From the NCBI RefSeq assembly GCF_030433435.1, contig NZ_JANRHH010000013.1, positions 1 to 64,000 on the forward strand: DNA of 64,000 bases, given 5' to 3'. Both the position numbers and the translations under genes were made by a program. Every line of letters begins with the position of its first letter. The stretch's first letter is position 1. A model generated the notes under the pieces. The model was not told the origin of the DNA. It made no database searches and worked only from the letters and a program-made list of their open reading frames with translations. The DNA comes from Polycladomyces subterraneus. Its GTDB lineage: Bacteria; Bacillota; Bacilli; Thermoactinomycetales; JIR-001. Of this stretch, positions 36,873-47,130 are shown piece by piece.

Positions 36873-39404
36873 TCAACCCGTTTGTTGTGCACGGGCGCAA
36901 CAGTGTTTGTACTTTTTGCCGCTTCCGCACGGACAGGGATCATTGCGCCCCACTTTTTCTGCCCGACGGACCGGCTGGCGTTTGGCTTCTTCTTTGTCTG
37001 GCGAATCGCTGTGGACAGCGGTGGTGTTGACCGCCACCTGTTCGCGCTCGATCTCTTCGCCCACGCTGGACTTCATAATGTATTTCACTACTTCTTCCTG
37101 GATCTCGCGCACCATCTGTTCAAACATCTCGAAGCCTTCAAACTGGTATTCACGCAACGGATCGGTCTGTCCGTACGCCCGCAGGTGGATCCCCTGCCGC
37201 AATTGGTCCATGGCATCGATGTGGTCCATCCATTTGCGGTCCACTGTGCGCAGGATGACCACTTTGGAGAATTCTTGCATCCGGTCGAAACCGATCTCCT
37301 CCACACGCTGGTCGTAGTTTTTTTCCACGGCTTCGTACAGCGTGTCGATGATTTCATCCGGCTCCTTGTCCTGCAAATCCGCTTCACTCACCGTACCGGG
37401 CGGAAGCAGGTTGGATTCCATGTAGTCGAGGATCGACTCCAGATCCCACTCTTCCGGCAACGTATCTTCGGATGTGTGGGCCTTCACCACGTGTTCGATC
37501 ACGTCTTTGGCCATATTGAGGACGACATCGCGCAAGTTGTCACTAAACAGCACTTCGCGACGCTGTTTATAGATGATTTCCCGTTGCTGGTTCAGCACAT
37601 CGTCGTACTGCAACACCCAACGACGGGCATCAAAGTTCATACCTTCCACTTTTTTCTGGGCGTTTTCCACCGCTTTGGTGAACATTTTGCCCTCGATCGG
37701 CTGATCGTCCTCCATCCCCAGACGATCCATCATGTTTTTGATGCTGTCGGAGCCGAACCGCCGCATCAAATCATCTTCTAACGACAGATAGAACTGTGAC
37801 GAGCCCGGATCGCCCTGCCGGCCGGAACGTCCGCGCAACTGGTTGTCGATCCGGCGGCTTTCGTGCCGTTCGGTGCCGATAACATGCAATCCGCCCAGTT
37901 CGGCCACACCTTCTCCCAAGACGATGTCCGTTCCGCGTCCGGCCATGTTGGTAGCGATGGTAACAGCACCTTTTTGCCCCGCCTGCGCGATGATTTCCGC
38001 TTCGCGCTCGTGATTTTTGGCGTTGAGCACCTGATGGGGAATACCGCGTTTTTTCAGCATGCGGGACAACTGTTCCGATTTCTCGATCGACACCGTCCCG
38101 ACCAACACGGGTTGCCCCTTCTTGTGCCGACGGACAATCTCCTCGACGACGGCTTTGAATTTGGCCTCCTCGGTCTTGTAGAGCAGATCCGTCATGTCTT
38201 CGCGGATCATCGGGCGGTGTGTCGGGATCTGCACTACGTTCATACCGTAAATTTTGCGGAATTCCTCTTCTTCCGTCTTGGCCGTACCGGTCATCCCAGC
38301 CAATTTCTTGTACAGGCGGAAATAGTTTTGCAGCGTGATCGTTGCCAACGTCATGCTCTCCCGTTGGACTTGCAATCCTTCCTTGGCCTCAATCGCCTGG
38401 TGCAGACCGTCGCTGTATCTGCGTCCGTGCATAAGGCGACCGGTAAATTCATCCACAATCACGACACCGTCTTCATTCACGACGTAGTCGCGGTCGCGCT
38501 TCATCAGCACATGCGCTTTGAGCGCCTGTTGGACGTGGTGATTCAATGTGATATTTTTCACGTCGTACAAGTTGTCCACACCCAGGAATTTTTCCGCTTT
38601 GCTCACACCCTGCTCGGTTAGAGAGACGGCTTTCGTCTTCTCGTCCACCGTGTAATCCTCTTCCGGGCGGAGGCGGCGCACCAGCTGATCGGCTACGTAA
38701 TACAAATCGGTCGCCTTGTTGGCCTGCCCACTAATGATGAGCGGCGTCCGCGCTTCGTCGATCAGGATGCTGTCCACCTCGTCCACGATGGCAAAATGCA
38801 GATCCCGTTGCACGATCTGCTCAGGATACAACACCATGTTGTCGCGCAGATAGTCAAATCCGAACTCGTTGTTGGTCCCGAAAGTGATGTCCGCCTGGTA
38901 AGCGGCACGCTTTTCTTCGGGAGTGAGCCCAGGAAGGTTCAATCCAACGCTCAGGCCGAGGAATTCAAACACCTGACCCATCCACTCTTTGTCCCGTTTG
39001 GCCAGGTAGTCGTTCACCGTCACGACGTGGACGCCCTTGCCTTCCAGGGCGTTCAAATACGCCGGCAATGTGGCGACCAGGGTTTTCCCCTCACCGGTCT
39101 TCATCTCGGCGATGTCGCCGTTGTGCAGAACAATACCACCCACCAGCTGAACGTAAAAATGGCGCATGCCCAGCACGCGTTTTGCTGCTTCCCGAACGAC
39201 CGCATACGCTTCCGGAAGCAGATCGTCCAAGGTTTCACCTTCCGCCAAGCGCGCTTTAAACTCGTCCGTTTTGTTCCGGAGCTCTACATCGGAAAGTTTG
39301 GAGACCTCCGGTTCCAGCGCTTCGATCTGGTCGGCAATTTTATAGCAACGTTTCAATTCGCGTTCGTTGGCATCCGGGATCAGCTTTTTGAGCAAACCCA
39401 GCAT
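36873..39404 (-). CDS. secA: Preprotein translocase ATPase SecA
   Basis: An 843-residue motor of the Sec pathway. Walker A (MKTGEGKTL), the DEAD-like box ([20 protein letters not shown]), the helicase C-terminal motif ([17 protein letters not shown]) and the C-terminal zinc-binding signature ([13 protein letters not shown]) are all present. It drives export of the many signal-peptide proteins encoded in this window. It lies between hpf and prfB, the conserved order of Bacillales. Confidence 0.97.
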   Translation of the reverse strand: MLGLLKKLIPDANERELKRCYKIADQIEALEPEVSKLSDVELRNKTDEFKARLAEGETLDDLLPEAYAVVREAAKRVLGMRHFYVQLVGGIVLHNGDIAEMKTGEGKTLVATLPAYLNALEGKGVHVVTVNDYLAKRDKEWMGQVFEFLGLSVGLNLPGLTPEEKRAAYQADITFGTNNEFGFDYLRDNMVLYPEQIVQRDLHFAIVDEVDSILIDEARTPLIISGQANKATDLYYVADQLVRRLRPEEDYTVDEKTKAVSLTEQGVSKAEKFLGVDNLYDVKNITLNHHVQQALKAHVLMKRDRDYVVNEDGVVIVDEFTGRLMHGRRYSDGLHQAIEAKEGLQVQRESMTLATITLQNYFRLYKKLAGMTGTAKTEEEEFRKIYGMNVVQIPTHRPMIREDMTDLLYKTEEAKFKAVVEEIVRRHKKGQPVLVGTVSIEKSEQLSRMLKKRGIPHQVLNAKNHEREAEIIAQAGQKGAVTIATNMAGRGTDIVLGEGVAELGGLHVIGTERHESRRIDNQLRGRSGRQGDPGSSQFYLSLEDDLMRRFGSDSIKNMMDRLGMEDDQPIEGKMFTKAVENAQKKVEGMNFDARRWVLQYDDVLNQQREIIYKQRREVLFSDNLRDVVLNMAKDVIEHVVKAHTSEDTLPEEWDLESILDYMESNLLPPGTVSEADLQDKEPDEIIDTLYEAVEKNYDQRVEEIGFDRMQEFSKVVILRTVDRKWMDHIDAMDQLRQGIHLRAYGQTDPLREYQFEGFEMFEQMVREIQEEVVKYIMKSSVGEEIEREQVAVNTTAVHSDSPDKEEAKRQPVRRAEKVGRNDPCPCGSGKKYKHCCARAQQTG

Positions 39405-39768
39405 TATTCCATCCCCTTCCCCATCATACGGGTATATTGGTAAAGTGCGACATCCGATGTCACACGAAATTCCAAGGAAGGTATCAACTATTAGTTTACC
39501 AAAAATACCAGCTGAATTTCACTTTTTTCGCAAAAGGTTCGAAAGCTTTTTGTCCCTCTCTTCATCACAAAACGAGGCGGCAGTGTTATCACTGCCGCCT
39601 GAGACCAGCCGGTTAGGCCGAACCGCACGATCCAAACCATTTGAAGGATGGTCAGGTGAATGGGAGACCACTTTGTCGGGTGTAGAGGGTGTTTTCCGGG
39701 GTTCACTTTTGTCTTTCCCGTCAAGATTCACCGTTAAACCCGAATATGAAATTCCTTATATTCCCTTA
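39405..39768. other. Intergenic region between hpf and secA
   Basis: Apart from the hairpin at 39575-39600 nothing is recognised. It should contain the secA promoter; no unambiguous hexamer pair was found. Confidence 0.4.
39575..39600 (-). terminator. Hairpin after hpf, probable terminator
   Basis: Perfect 11-bp stem AGGCGGCAGTG / CACTGCCGCCT with a 4-base loop, followed on the minus strand by CGTTTTG. The T run is short and it lies 170 bases after the hpf stop. Confidence 0.6.
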
Positions 39769-40320
39769 TCACTCAGGCTCGATCAAACCGTAACGCCCGT
39801 CTTTTCTCCGATACACTACATTGATTTCATCCGTATCCGCATTGGCGAATACGAAGAAGTTATGTCCGAGCATTTCCATCTGCATGATGGCTTCTTCCAC
39901 ATCCATCGGTTTCAATTGAAAACGCTTCGTACGAACCACTTGAATGGGGTCCTCTTCTTCATCCTCCATAAGGGTGGGGGTGTTTCCATTTTCAACAAGC
40001 TGCGAACGGAGGCTTCCTTCCTGACGGAGTTTGCGGTTGATCTTGGTTTTGTACTTCCGGATCTGGCGCTCCAGCTTTTCCACGACCAGATCGATGGAAG
40101 CATACATGTCCGCGCTTTTTTCTTCCGCGCGAACCAACACGCCTGGAAAGGGAATCGTCACTTCCACTTTGTGATCATCGCGGATCACGCTGAGAGCGAT
40201 GTGTGCATCGGCGGAAGGAGGGGAGTCGAAATACTTTTCCAGACGGCTGATCTTTTTTTCTACAAAATTCCGCAAAGCTTCCGTCACTTCGAGGTTATTT
40301 CCACGAATGACATAATTCAT
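39769..40320 (-). CDS. hpf: Ribosome hibernation promoting factor, long form
   Basis: A 183-residue protein (MNYVIRGNNLEVTEALRNFV) with the S30AE/YfiA N-terminal domain and the C-terminal dimerisation domain (RTKRFQLKPMDVEEAIMQME, FVFANADTDEINVVYRR). The long form dimerises 70S ribosomes into inactive 100S particles in stationary phase. ATG 40320 follows AAAAGGGGG. It is the homologue of Bacillus yvyD and keeps its place before secA. Confidence 0.93.
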   Translation of the reverse strand: MNYVIRGNNLEVTEALRNFVEKKISRLEKYFDSPPSADAHIALSVIRDDHKVEVTIPFPGVLVRAEEKSADMYASIDLVVEKLERQIRKYKTKINRKLRQEGSLRSQLVENGNTPTLMEDEEEDPIQVVRTKRFQLKPMDVEEAIMQMEMLGHNFFVFANADTDEINVVYRRKDGRYGLIEPE

Positions 40321-40459
40321 GAAGCGAATCCCCCTTTTCGCTTTATACATTATCTATTCCTCTATTATCCGAAAATTCCTTCCTTTTATTCACTATTTCC
40401 CAAAATAAGCTTCACCTATTCTTAACAAATGTCTGATATCAAAAAACGTCGAAACATAA

Positions 40460-40486
40460 CGAAACCCCTTCGCCGAAGCGAAGGGG
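40460..40486 (-). terminator. Terminator of the second cold-shock gene
   Basis: Nine-base stem CCCCTTCGC / GCGAAGGGG with a TTCG-type tetraloop, then TTTCGTT on the minus strand. Confidence 0.8.
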
Positions 40487-40526
40487 TGAGTAGTCATCGG
40501 TTGTTCATCCAGTCATGGAAAAACGA

Positions 40527-40727
40527 TTACCCGATTTTCGTGACGTTCGCAGCCTGTGGTCCACGCGGACCTTCCACGATGTCAAATTCTACAAACTGAC
40601 CTTCATCCAGGGTTTTGAATCCATCTTCCTGGATGGCCGAGTAGTGAACGAATACGTCTTCGCCACCCTCGCGCTCAATGAAACCATAGCCCTTTTCCGC
40701 GTTGAACCACTTGACTTTGCCTTGCAT
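40527..40727 (-). CDS. Cold-shock protein (CspA/CspB family), second copy
   Basis: A 66-residue protein with [14 protein letters not shown] (RNP1) and VFVHYSAI (RNP2), and the PRGPQAANV end typical of Bacillus CspB-CspD. ATG 40727 follows AGGGAATG. It differs from the copy at 35043 at many positions, so the two are not a recent duplication. Confidence 0.93.
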   Translation of the reverse strand: MQGKVKWFNAEKGYGFIEREGGEDVFVHYSAIQEDGFKTLDEGQFVEFDIVEGPRGPQAANVTKIG

Positions 40728-40861
40728 GAAAACACATTCCCTTCTTGATTTAAATACGCAAATGAGACGGGTAAATCTCATAATGCCTTTTCACTATATC
40801 ATTGGGCCAGTTCAAAGTCAAGAATATTTCTCCAAACGGGGCAATGATCGCCTGGAGGCTT

Positions 40862-41041
40862 CACTTTCCCGACTAGCTACATCTGCGCCCTGCAGGGAAG
40901 CAGGTGATGGCCGCTACAACCCGGTCATACAAGACGCAGGCAAGTACGCTTCAAAATTGCCGGCGATTTCAATCCTGCGCTTCCCGATTCTTCGCTCGGG
41001 AAATATTACCTCCTTACGGAATGACCAGACACACCCTAATC
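40862..41041. repeat. Dispersed intergenic repeat next to the ABC ATPase gene
   Basis: Contains TTTCCCGACTAGCTACATCT followed by GCGCCC, matching copies at 28764-28788 and 48074-48099. Its far edge reads, on the minus strand, TAGGATTAGGGTGTGTCTGG and starts in the stop codon of the ATPase gene; the same edge occurs at 16930-16953. No coding capacity. Confidence 0.5.
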
Positions 41042-41770
41042 CTAGAGCACCTTGCTCAAAAAGGTACGAGTCCGTTCGTGCTTTGGAGCATTGAACAACT
41101 CGTTCGGCGGCCTCTCTTCAACGATAACTCCCTGGTCTATAAACAACACTCTGTCGGACACTTCCCGGGCGAAACCCATCTCGTGGGTGACAACGACCAT
41201 CGTCATCCCCTCGTTGGCCAGTTGTTTCATAACGGCCAATACCTCGCCCACCATTTCAGGGTCCAGGGCTGACGTAGGCTCGTCAAACAACATCACCTTG
41301 GGGTCCATCGCCAATGCGCGGGCAATGGCGACGCGCTGTTGCTGTCCGCCGGAGAGCTGTTCGGGATAAGCCTGGGCCTTGTCCGCCAGGCCCACTTTTT
41401 CCAACAACTCCATCGCCTTGGCTTCCGCTTTTTCTTTGTTCCAACCCCTGACTTGGATCGGCGCCAGGGTGATGTTTTCGATCACGCGCTTGTGTGGAAA
41501 CAGGTTAAACTGCTGAAACACCATGCCTACTTCAGTGCGAACTTTGTTGATGTCCGTTTTGGGATCGGTCAAATCATGCCCATCTACCCACACCTTGCCG
41601 CCGGAGATGGGCTCTAGCAGATTCAGACAGCGCAAAAACGTGCTTTTCCCGGAACCGCTGGGACCGATCACACAGACCACTTCTTTTTCTTGAATTTCGA
41701 CGCTGATATCCTTCAATACTTCCAATGTGCTGAATTGTTTGCGCAGATGTTCGACGCGGATCATGGCCAT
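41042..41770 (-). CDS. Polar/basic amino acid ABC transporter ATPase
   Basis: A 242-residue ATPase of the GlnQ/ArtP type: Walker [11 protein letters not shown]-loop [11 protein letters not shown], signature [15 protein letters not shown], Walker [14 protein letters not shown] and H-loop THEMGFA. It energises the importer encoded by the two genes upstream. The ARG-box-like operator before the binding-protein gene points to arginine or another basic amino acid as substrate. Confidence 0.92.
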   Translation of the reverse strand: MAMIRVEHLRKQFSTLEVLKDISVEIQEKEVVCVIGPSGSGKSTFLRCLNLLEPISGGKVWVDGHDLTDPKTDINKVRTEVGMVFQQFNLFPHKRVIENITLAPIQVRGWNKEKAEAKAMELLEKVGLADKAQAYPEQLSGGQQQRVAIARALAMDPKVMLFDEPTSALDPEMVGEVLAVMKQLANEGMTMVVVTHEMGFAREVSDRVLFIDQGVIVEERPPNELFNAPKHERTRTFLSKVL

Positions 41771-41774
41771 GGGA

Positions 41775-42461
41775 TCATCCCTCCTGTCTGTCAGTGCGGT
41801 AGCGGTTTTCCAAGAAAAAGACGATGCGCGAAAGAACGTACGTCAAAATGAAATACAGGGCGGCTGACGCGATGTACGGGGCCCAGCGTTCAAACGTGTT
41901 TTTCGCTGTGGTGAAGGCGGCATAGGTGATGTCGTTGACCGCAATGATCGTCACCAGGGACGAATCTTTGAGCAAGGCGATGAATTCATTGCCCAGCGGA
42001 GGCAACATCCGCTTGAACGCCTGCGGGAGAATCACGTGTCGCATGGCTTGTCCGTAAGTCATGCCAAGCGAGCGGGCCGCTTCCATCTGACCTTTTTCAA
42101 TGGATTGAATGCCGCCGCGGAAAATCTCCGCGATATAGGCCCCGGCATTAAGTGACAAGGCCACGAAACCGGACACGATCGCATCAGGTGGTTTCACGCC
42201 GAGCAATTCTTCACAAATCGTGGGGATCACGGCGAAATGAACCGCCAGGATTTGCAGCAGCAACGGCGTTCCCCTGAAGATATCCACATACACCTGTGCC
42301 GGGATGACCAACCACCGGCTGCGCGAAAGCCGCATCATTCCCAATGTCAGTCCGATCACCAACCCAACCAACACAGCCACCGTCGTCAATTCGATGGTGG
42401 TCCAGAATCCGCGGATGAAGTAGTCTTTGTATTCTACCAATACAGACCAATCGATCGGCAT
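41775..42461 (-). CDS. Polar/basic amino acid ABC transporter permease
   Basis: A 228-residue His/Glu/Gln/Arg-type permease with about five membrane segments and the EAA loop ([20 protein letters not shown]). It lies 4 bases before the ATPase start and 138 bases after the binding-protein stop. Confidence 0.92.
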   Translation of the reverse strand: MPIDWSVLVEYKDYFIRGFWTTIELTTVAVLVGLVIGLTLGMMRLSRSRWLVIPAQVYVDIFRGTPLLLQILAVHFAVIPTICEELLGVKPPDAIVSGFVALSLNAGAYIAEIFRGGIQSIEKGQMEAARSLGMTYGQAMRHVILPQAFKRMLPPLGNEFIALLKDSSLVTIIAVNDITYAAFTTAKNTFERWAPYIASAALYFILTYVLSRIVFFLENRYRTDRQEG

Positions 42462-42566
42462 ACATCCACCTCTTTTCGGGCAGGATTGTTTGCATCATGA
42501 ATTGCGCAACTTATCCACATATTTATCCACAATATCCACAGGAAATTTTTTGAAAACAGGAAGTTG

Positions 42567-42592
42567 GGGAGCACAAGGGTACTCCCCAACCC
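42567..42592 (-). terminator. Intercistronic hairpin between binding protein and permease
   Basis: Eight-base stem TTGGGGAG / CTCCCCAA with a 10-base loop and no good T run. In binding-protein operons such hairpins keep the binding-protein mRNA more abundant than the permease mRNA. Confidence 0.55.
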
Positions 42593-42599
42593 CTTCCCG

Positions 42600-43370
42600 T
42601 TATTGCATCGGACCAAAATATTTCTCGTAAATCTTCTTGTAGGTGCCGTCTTCCCGGACTTTCTTCAGACCATCATTGATTTTCTTCAGCAGTTCCTTGT
42701 TCCCTTTTTTGACGATGATCCCATATTGTTCCGGTTCGAACGACGGATCTTCCACCTTTTTAAACTTACCGGCAGGCAGTTTTTTCAGATATTCGAGCAC
42801 CACGCCGTTGTCCGCCACCACGGCGTCCACACGACCGTTGGCCAAGTCGTCGATCGCGGCCGGCGTATCATCGTATCCCTTGATGCCCTGATACGTTTTA
42901 CCGAATGTTTTTTGCACGACAATTTCACCAGTTGTCCCCGTTTGCACGCCGATCCGTTTCCCTTTCAAATCCTTCAGCGATTGCACGTTGGAATTGGCCG
43001 GCACGAGGATCAACTGTTTGGCGTCAAAATACGGGTCGGAGAAGTCATACACTTTTTTACGGTCGTCCGTGATGGAAATGGCCGAGATCCCCGCATCCAG
43101 TTTGCCGTTTTTCACGGCATCCAGCATTGGGTCCCAACCGGCGTGTTGAATATCTACTTCAAAGCCACCGGCTTTGGCAATCGCGTTCATCAGTTCGATG
43201 TCAAAGCCGGTCAGTTTACCGTCCCCTCCCTGTTTCTCAAACGGCGGATAGGCGGCGTCGGTCCCCACTTTGACAATGCCGCCGGCCCCCGCGTCGTTCT
43301 TGGCGCAACCGGTCACTGCAAGTGAGAACAATAAGGCCAGTGATAAGATCAAAACTCCCCATTTTTGCAT
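42600..43370 (-). CDS. Amino acid-binding lipoprotein, probably arginine/basic amino acids
   Basis: A 256-residue family 3 solute-binding protein. The signal peptide MQKWGVLILSLALLFSLAV leads to a lipobox (VTGC). The mature part has the typical YPPFEKQ start, FDIELMNAIAK, ISITDDRKKVYDFSDPYF and GVQTGTTGE motifs. ATG 43370 follows AGGGGG. The overall pattern resembles ArtJ-type basic amino acid binders. Its promoter carries a near-consensus ARG box, strengthening the assignment. Confidence 0.88.
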   Translation of the reverse strand: MQKWGVLILSLALLFSLAVTGCAKNDAGAGGIVKVGTDAAYPPFEKQGGDGKLTGFDIELMNAIAKAGGFEVDIQHAGWDPMLDAVKNGKLDAGISAISITDDRKKVYDFSDPYFDAKQLILVPANSNVQSLKDLKGKRIGVQTGTTGEIVVQKTFGKTYQGIKGYDDTPAAIDDLANGRVDAVVADNGVVLEYLKKLPAGKFKKVEDPSFEPEQYGIIVKKGNKELLKKINDGLKKVREDGTYKKIYEKYFGPMQ

Positions 43371-43509
43371 GTTTGATCCCCCTCGAGATTGCATATTCAA
43401 ACATTCTGTTGTCTTCCACCGCATGTACGGCGAAATATCGACAGATGAAACATTTCCTTAGAATAGAAGCAGAAACAGAGCTTTAATACGATGAAGTCTC
43501 CCTTGAGTT

Positions 43510-43539
43510 ATTATAAACGCTATTGTATTTATATTCAAT
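43510..43539 (-). promoter_or_regulatory. Promoter with near-consensus ARG box
   Basis: On the minus strand TTGAAT (43538-43533), 17-base spacer, TATAAT (43515-43510). The 18 bases at 43539-43522 read ATTGAATATAAATACAAT and fit the ArgR box WNTGAATWWWWATTCANW at all defined positions but one. ArgR binding would cover the -35. Confidence 0.7.
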
Positions 43540-43681
43540 TTGTATGTTTTGGTAACCCTCCCCTTTCTTTCTCTTTTGCTTTCAATAAAAGCAATATTCG
43601 AAATTTATCTTCTTCAGGAATACTTCTTTCGATCTTCATCTCAGAAAGTCCTGTAGAAAATAGAGGAAGATCTTCTAAATC

Positions 43682-43705
43682 AAAAAAGCCGCCAATTGGC
43701 GGCTT
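43682..43705 (-). terminator. Terminator of the HU gene
   Basis: AAGCCGCC / GGCGGCTT stem immediately after the stop codon, followed by T6 on the minus strand. Confidence 0.9.
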
Positions 43706-43710
43706 TTCGT

Positions 43711-43986
43711 TTACTGATTGACGGCCTCTTTCAGTTGTTTGCCGGGACGGAATGCTGGGACCCGGCTGGCTTCGATCTGGATCGCTTCACCGGTTTGCGG
43801 GTTGCGGCCCGTACGAGCGGCACGCTCGCGAACCTCAAAGTTGCCAAAACCAACCAACGACACTTTTTCACCGTTACGCAACGCCTCGGCGATGGTGCTC
43901 AACACAGCTTCGACCACTTGAGCCGATTCTTTTTTCGTTTTCCCTGTCGCCGCAGCCACGCGATCAACCAGTTCCGATTTGTTCAT
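43711..43986 (-). CDS. hup: HU-type DNA-binding protein
   Basis: A 91-residue nucleoid protein ([20 protein letters not shown]) with the conserved [24 protein letters not shown]-binding arm region, split here as [13 protein letters not shown] and TGRNPQTG. It bends and compacts DNA as a dimer. Own terminator; monocistronic. Confidence 0.95.
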   Translation of the reverse strand: MNKSELVDRVAAATGKTKKESAQVVEAVLSTIAEALRNGEKVSLVGFGNFEVRERAARTGRNPQTGEAIQIEASRVPAFRPGKQLKEAVNQ

Positions 43987-44108
43987 GTGTCAACTCTCCT
44001 TTTCTCTCACAAGTTTTTGGGTTTTGGATCATGACTATTACCCTGTGTTTCCCATCTTTTCGTGGATTATACCTCTTTTTTGATAGATAGACTGACTTTT
44101 CCCTTTTT

Positions 44109-44799
44109 TCATCGCGCAAATGTTAGGGAACGGACCGAATTACAACCAGCCTGTACCAGTACGCGGGCACAGGCGCCCAATGTGGCGCCGGTCGTATATA
44201 CGTCATCCACCAACAAACATTGACAGCGACCAAATTATCGGCAGAGATCGACGGATGCAATGCAAAGACCCCCTCCATCGACCGCAAACGCTCCGCTCGG
44301 GATCGTTGGCTTTGAGGTGGAGTGGGTAACGACCTTACTAACAATGACACCACCGGTACTCCCCATTTCTTTCCGATGACGCGGGCCAATTGTTCCGATT
44401 GATTGAACCCTCGCCCTACCAACCGGAAGGGATGGAGGGGAACATAGGACATGTTCCGTACCCGGCGAGCAGCGACCGATACCATCATTTCCCCTATCGG
44501 ACGGGCGAATCGCTCCCTGCCCAGATATTTGTACAAACGTATGACTTCCCGAGTGTGGGGCGTGTAGGAGACTGCACTGCAGTTCTGCATCAACTCCGGA
44601 TACGGGTGGGAGCGACAGGACAAAGCGCTTCTCCTCCTGCTCTTCCGCAACGGCGGCAGTAGGGAGGTGCAATGGGGGAAAACCCGTCACAACAATGCGG
44701 ACAGATTCGCTTCCATACCGGAGCCCAGGGGAGAGCGCGGACGGGCGTTTCACAAAACGGACATCTCCCAGGCAGTGAAAACCACCATCCTCCGATCAT
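44109..44799 (-). pseudogene. comFC: comFC, competence-associated phosphoribosyltransferase-like gene, two frameshifts
   Basis: Three frames are needed. The first (44799 on) has the N-terminal zinc motifs CPFCETP and CPHCCDG with YCRRCGRAGGEALC. The second (from about 44625) reads CRSHPYPELMQNC through RYKY-like REVIRLYKYLGRERFARP and VPLHPFRLVGRGFNQSEQLA. The third (from about 44222) holds the PRTase motif [20 protein letters not shown] to the stop at 44109. The first break fits loss of four bases between CTG repeats (restoring CPDCRSHPYP), the second loss of one G. It follows comFA with a short overlap, as in Bacillus. Confidence 0.8.
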
Positions 44800-46500
44800 C
44801 GTTTGACTCCGGGGCATGCAAACACCCCGCCTGGTACGCCAATCGATTCATCCCCTTAATTTCCCGCATCGCCCTCCGCTGTGCTTCCGTCCATTCCTCC
44901 GAGATCCACCAGACGATCCCATCCGGGTCTTCCGGTGACCGTCCCGCCCGACCCGACATCTGAACCAAAGTGGCGGCGTCCATGACGGTATGGTCCGCCC
45001 CCAGCACCAACACTTGACAACCGGGTACCGTCACACCTCGCTCCAAGACAGACGTGGCGAGCAACACACGAATCCCGCCCCGACGAAACCGCTCCACGAT
45101 CTCCCTTCTGTTGCGCTCTTTTCCCGACACAGCAGTACAGAACCGAGTCATATCAGGGAATTTCCGGGTGATCCACTGCAAGAGACACGGTAAATCCGAC
45201 ACCCGCGGCACAAAAATCAACCCTTGTTTGCCCGTCTCCATCAGGTGGCGCAAATAATTGGACAATGGCGGGACAGGTCTGCCGTGATCCACCTTATTCC
45301 ACAGACCGCGAACACCAAATCGTTCGGGCACGGGTAACGGATGACCATGAAATCGGGCAGGCAGGGTGATAACGGGCAATTCTCCCTGCCGCGCTTTTCT
45401 CTGCCAGACCATCGGCGGAGTAGCCGTCACCCACACTACTTTTCCGTCCTTGCATAAGGATTGGTCAACCCCCGATTGCAATGCAGGATCCCCATACAAT
45501 GGAAAAGCATCCCCTTCGTCGACGATCACCAAAGCAAACCGGCGGTACATCCGCCAGGTTTGGTGCGCCGTAGCGATCACGAGCTCTCCGTCTGCCCATG
45601 CCGATCGCGTCCCCCCATGAACGGCCGTTACCCGAACACCTTCCACTGCCTTTTTCAGACGCGGATGCAACTCGTCCACCACATCGCGTCGCGGTGTCAC
45701 CCACAGCACACGATGCCCGCTTTGCAGTGTCCGGCGAATCAACGGCAAACAAACCTCCGTCTTGCCCGCTCCCGTCACCGCCCATAGCAGCATTGTCCGT
45801 TCCGGTCTATCTCTCCAGCTTTCCAGAAATGATGCGACTTCCTGTTGTTTGGGCGTCAGTTGTGGCAGATGGAAGCGAATCCCGTTGGTGGGAACCGCGG
45901 GGGCATCAAGAGGACGAATGCGAAACAACGGAACACATGACCGACATCTGCCCAATACGAGACAGTGATCGCAGGTAGTGCATATTTACAGCACCGTTTA
46001 CAGTCCGTTCGAAATAAACGGGACGGTCCACTGCCACAGCGGCTGCAACGCCACTTCACCGCGGGGGCGGTGATATCGACAGCGGGCAGGCATTCTGCGG
46101 CCCCCATCAGGCACAACCACTGCAAACCGGTACGCAGGGCCACCGGATCGGGATCCTCACCCCACCGGTATCGCAAAAACGATCGGATTTCCTCCTCCAA
46201 CAGCACACGACCACCCAATATATTCCACAATGCCATTCCGTACTTTTGCCCTGCCGACAGATCATCATCGGCCGTTTTTTCGAATTGCTCCATCCCATTC
46301 CCGATCAGCGACGATACGTATGTTCCTGCTGGAGCGTGTTTCCGCAAAACACACCAAGCTTGTCCTATCGTTTCATACCAACCGGTTATGCGAAACTCTT
46401 TCCCCCGATCCCGCCAAAAACGCTCGTCCACTGCAGGAGCCAAACTAATCTCCCAATGAGGGCGTTCTCCCCTCACAGTCACCTGATATAGCGTAAACAT
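44750..46500 (-). pseudogene. comFA: comFA, competence DNA-uptake helicase gene, one frameshift
   Basis: The first frame (46500 to about 45975) encodes the N-terminal region ending in a zinc-finger segment (WRCSRCGSG, CKRCCKY). The second (to 44750) begins CTTCDHCLVLGRCRSCVPLF and carries the helicase core: Walker A AVTGAGKTEVCLPLI, box II VIVDEGDAFP, motif III VTATPP and motif VI QMSGRAGRSPEDPDG. Adding back one base in KY-C (AAATATGC) joins the cysteine cluster. All helicase motifs remain, so the loss is recent. ComFA pulls transforming DNA through the membrane. A second site change: box II is DEGD where relatives have DEVD. Confidence 0.82.
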
Positions 46501-46663
46501 GACCTTACCCCTTTTTGGCGAAACGCCTCACTCATAAAAATAACGCAGGTTCGCTCCATCGCTGACCTGCGTTCCGCTTGCTGTCGGGTATACACTTGTG
46601 TTGAAACCTTGGGATCGATCTCTGTCTGTATCGTCCGGTAGATCTGCTCCCGCGCTCATCGCA

Positions 46664-47071
46664 TCAGGACAACACCTGTATGGTCCGGTTCGGCGAACGG
46701 AGATCCATCACCCAAACCCTACGGACATCCGAACCGCTTCGCGTCGTCACTTCGTTCCACATTTCATTCTCATCCCGCACGGTCACCACTTCCAACCCGG
46801 GCAACTGCGTTTTCAAACGGACGAGAATGGCCAACGTATCATCAACGGAGCATCGGTCCACGCAAGTGATGCGGCTGGACTTCCCCTGAATCCAATGCCA
46901 AAACACATAGGAACGGATTACCCATTCGATGGATCCCTGGCTGTTTCGCGTCAAGAGGATGAGATGATCTCGGTCGACACGGACGGGACGCCAACAGGCT
47001 TTGGCGATGCAGTACATCAAAAACCACACGACGCCGTACGACACGATTCCCCATACGATCGATTGTACCAT
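46664..47071 (-). CDS. Small membrane-anchored hypothetical protein
   Basis: A 135-residue protein with one N-terminal membrane segment (MVQSIVWGIVSYGVVWFLMY) and a soluble alpha/beta tail (DDTLAILVRLKTQLPGLEVV, VWVMDLRSPNRTIQVLS). ATG 47071 follows AAAGGAGG. It sits between the degU-like gene and comFA. Family not recognised. Confidence 0.65.
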   Translation of the reverse strand: MVQSIVWGIVSYGVVWFLMYCIAKACWRPVRVDRDHLILLTRNSQGSIEWVIRSYVFWHWIQGKSSRITCVDRCSVDDTLAILVRLKTQLPGLEVVTVRDENEMWNEVTTRSGSDVRRVWVMDLRSPNRTIQVLS

Positions 47072-47130
47072 CGCACTCGTCCTCCTTTGCCCACAGTATA
47101 TGCCATGGGCAAAAAGGGGGTGCGATGGTG

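Noticed and set aside
36882-39443. Plus-strand open frames opposite secA
   Set aside because: No domain features; secA is intact on the minus strand.
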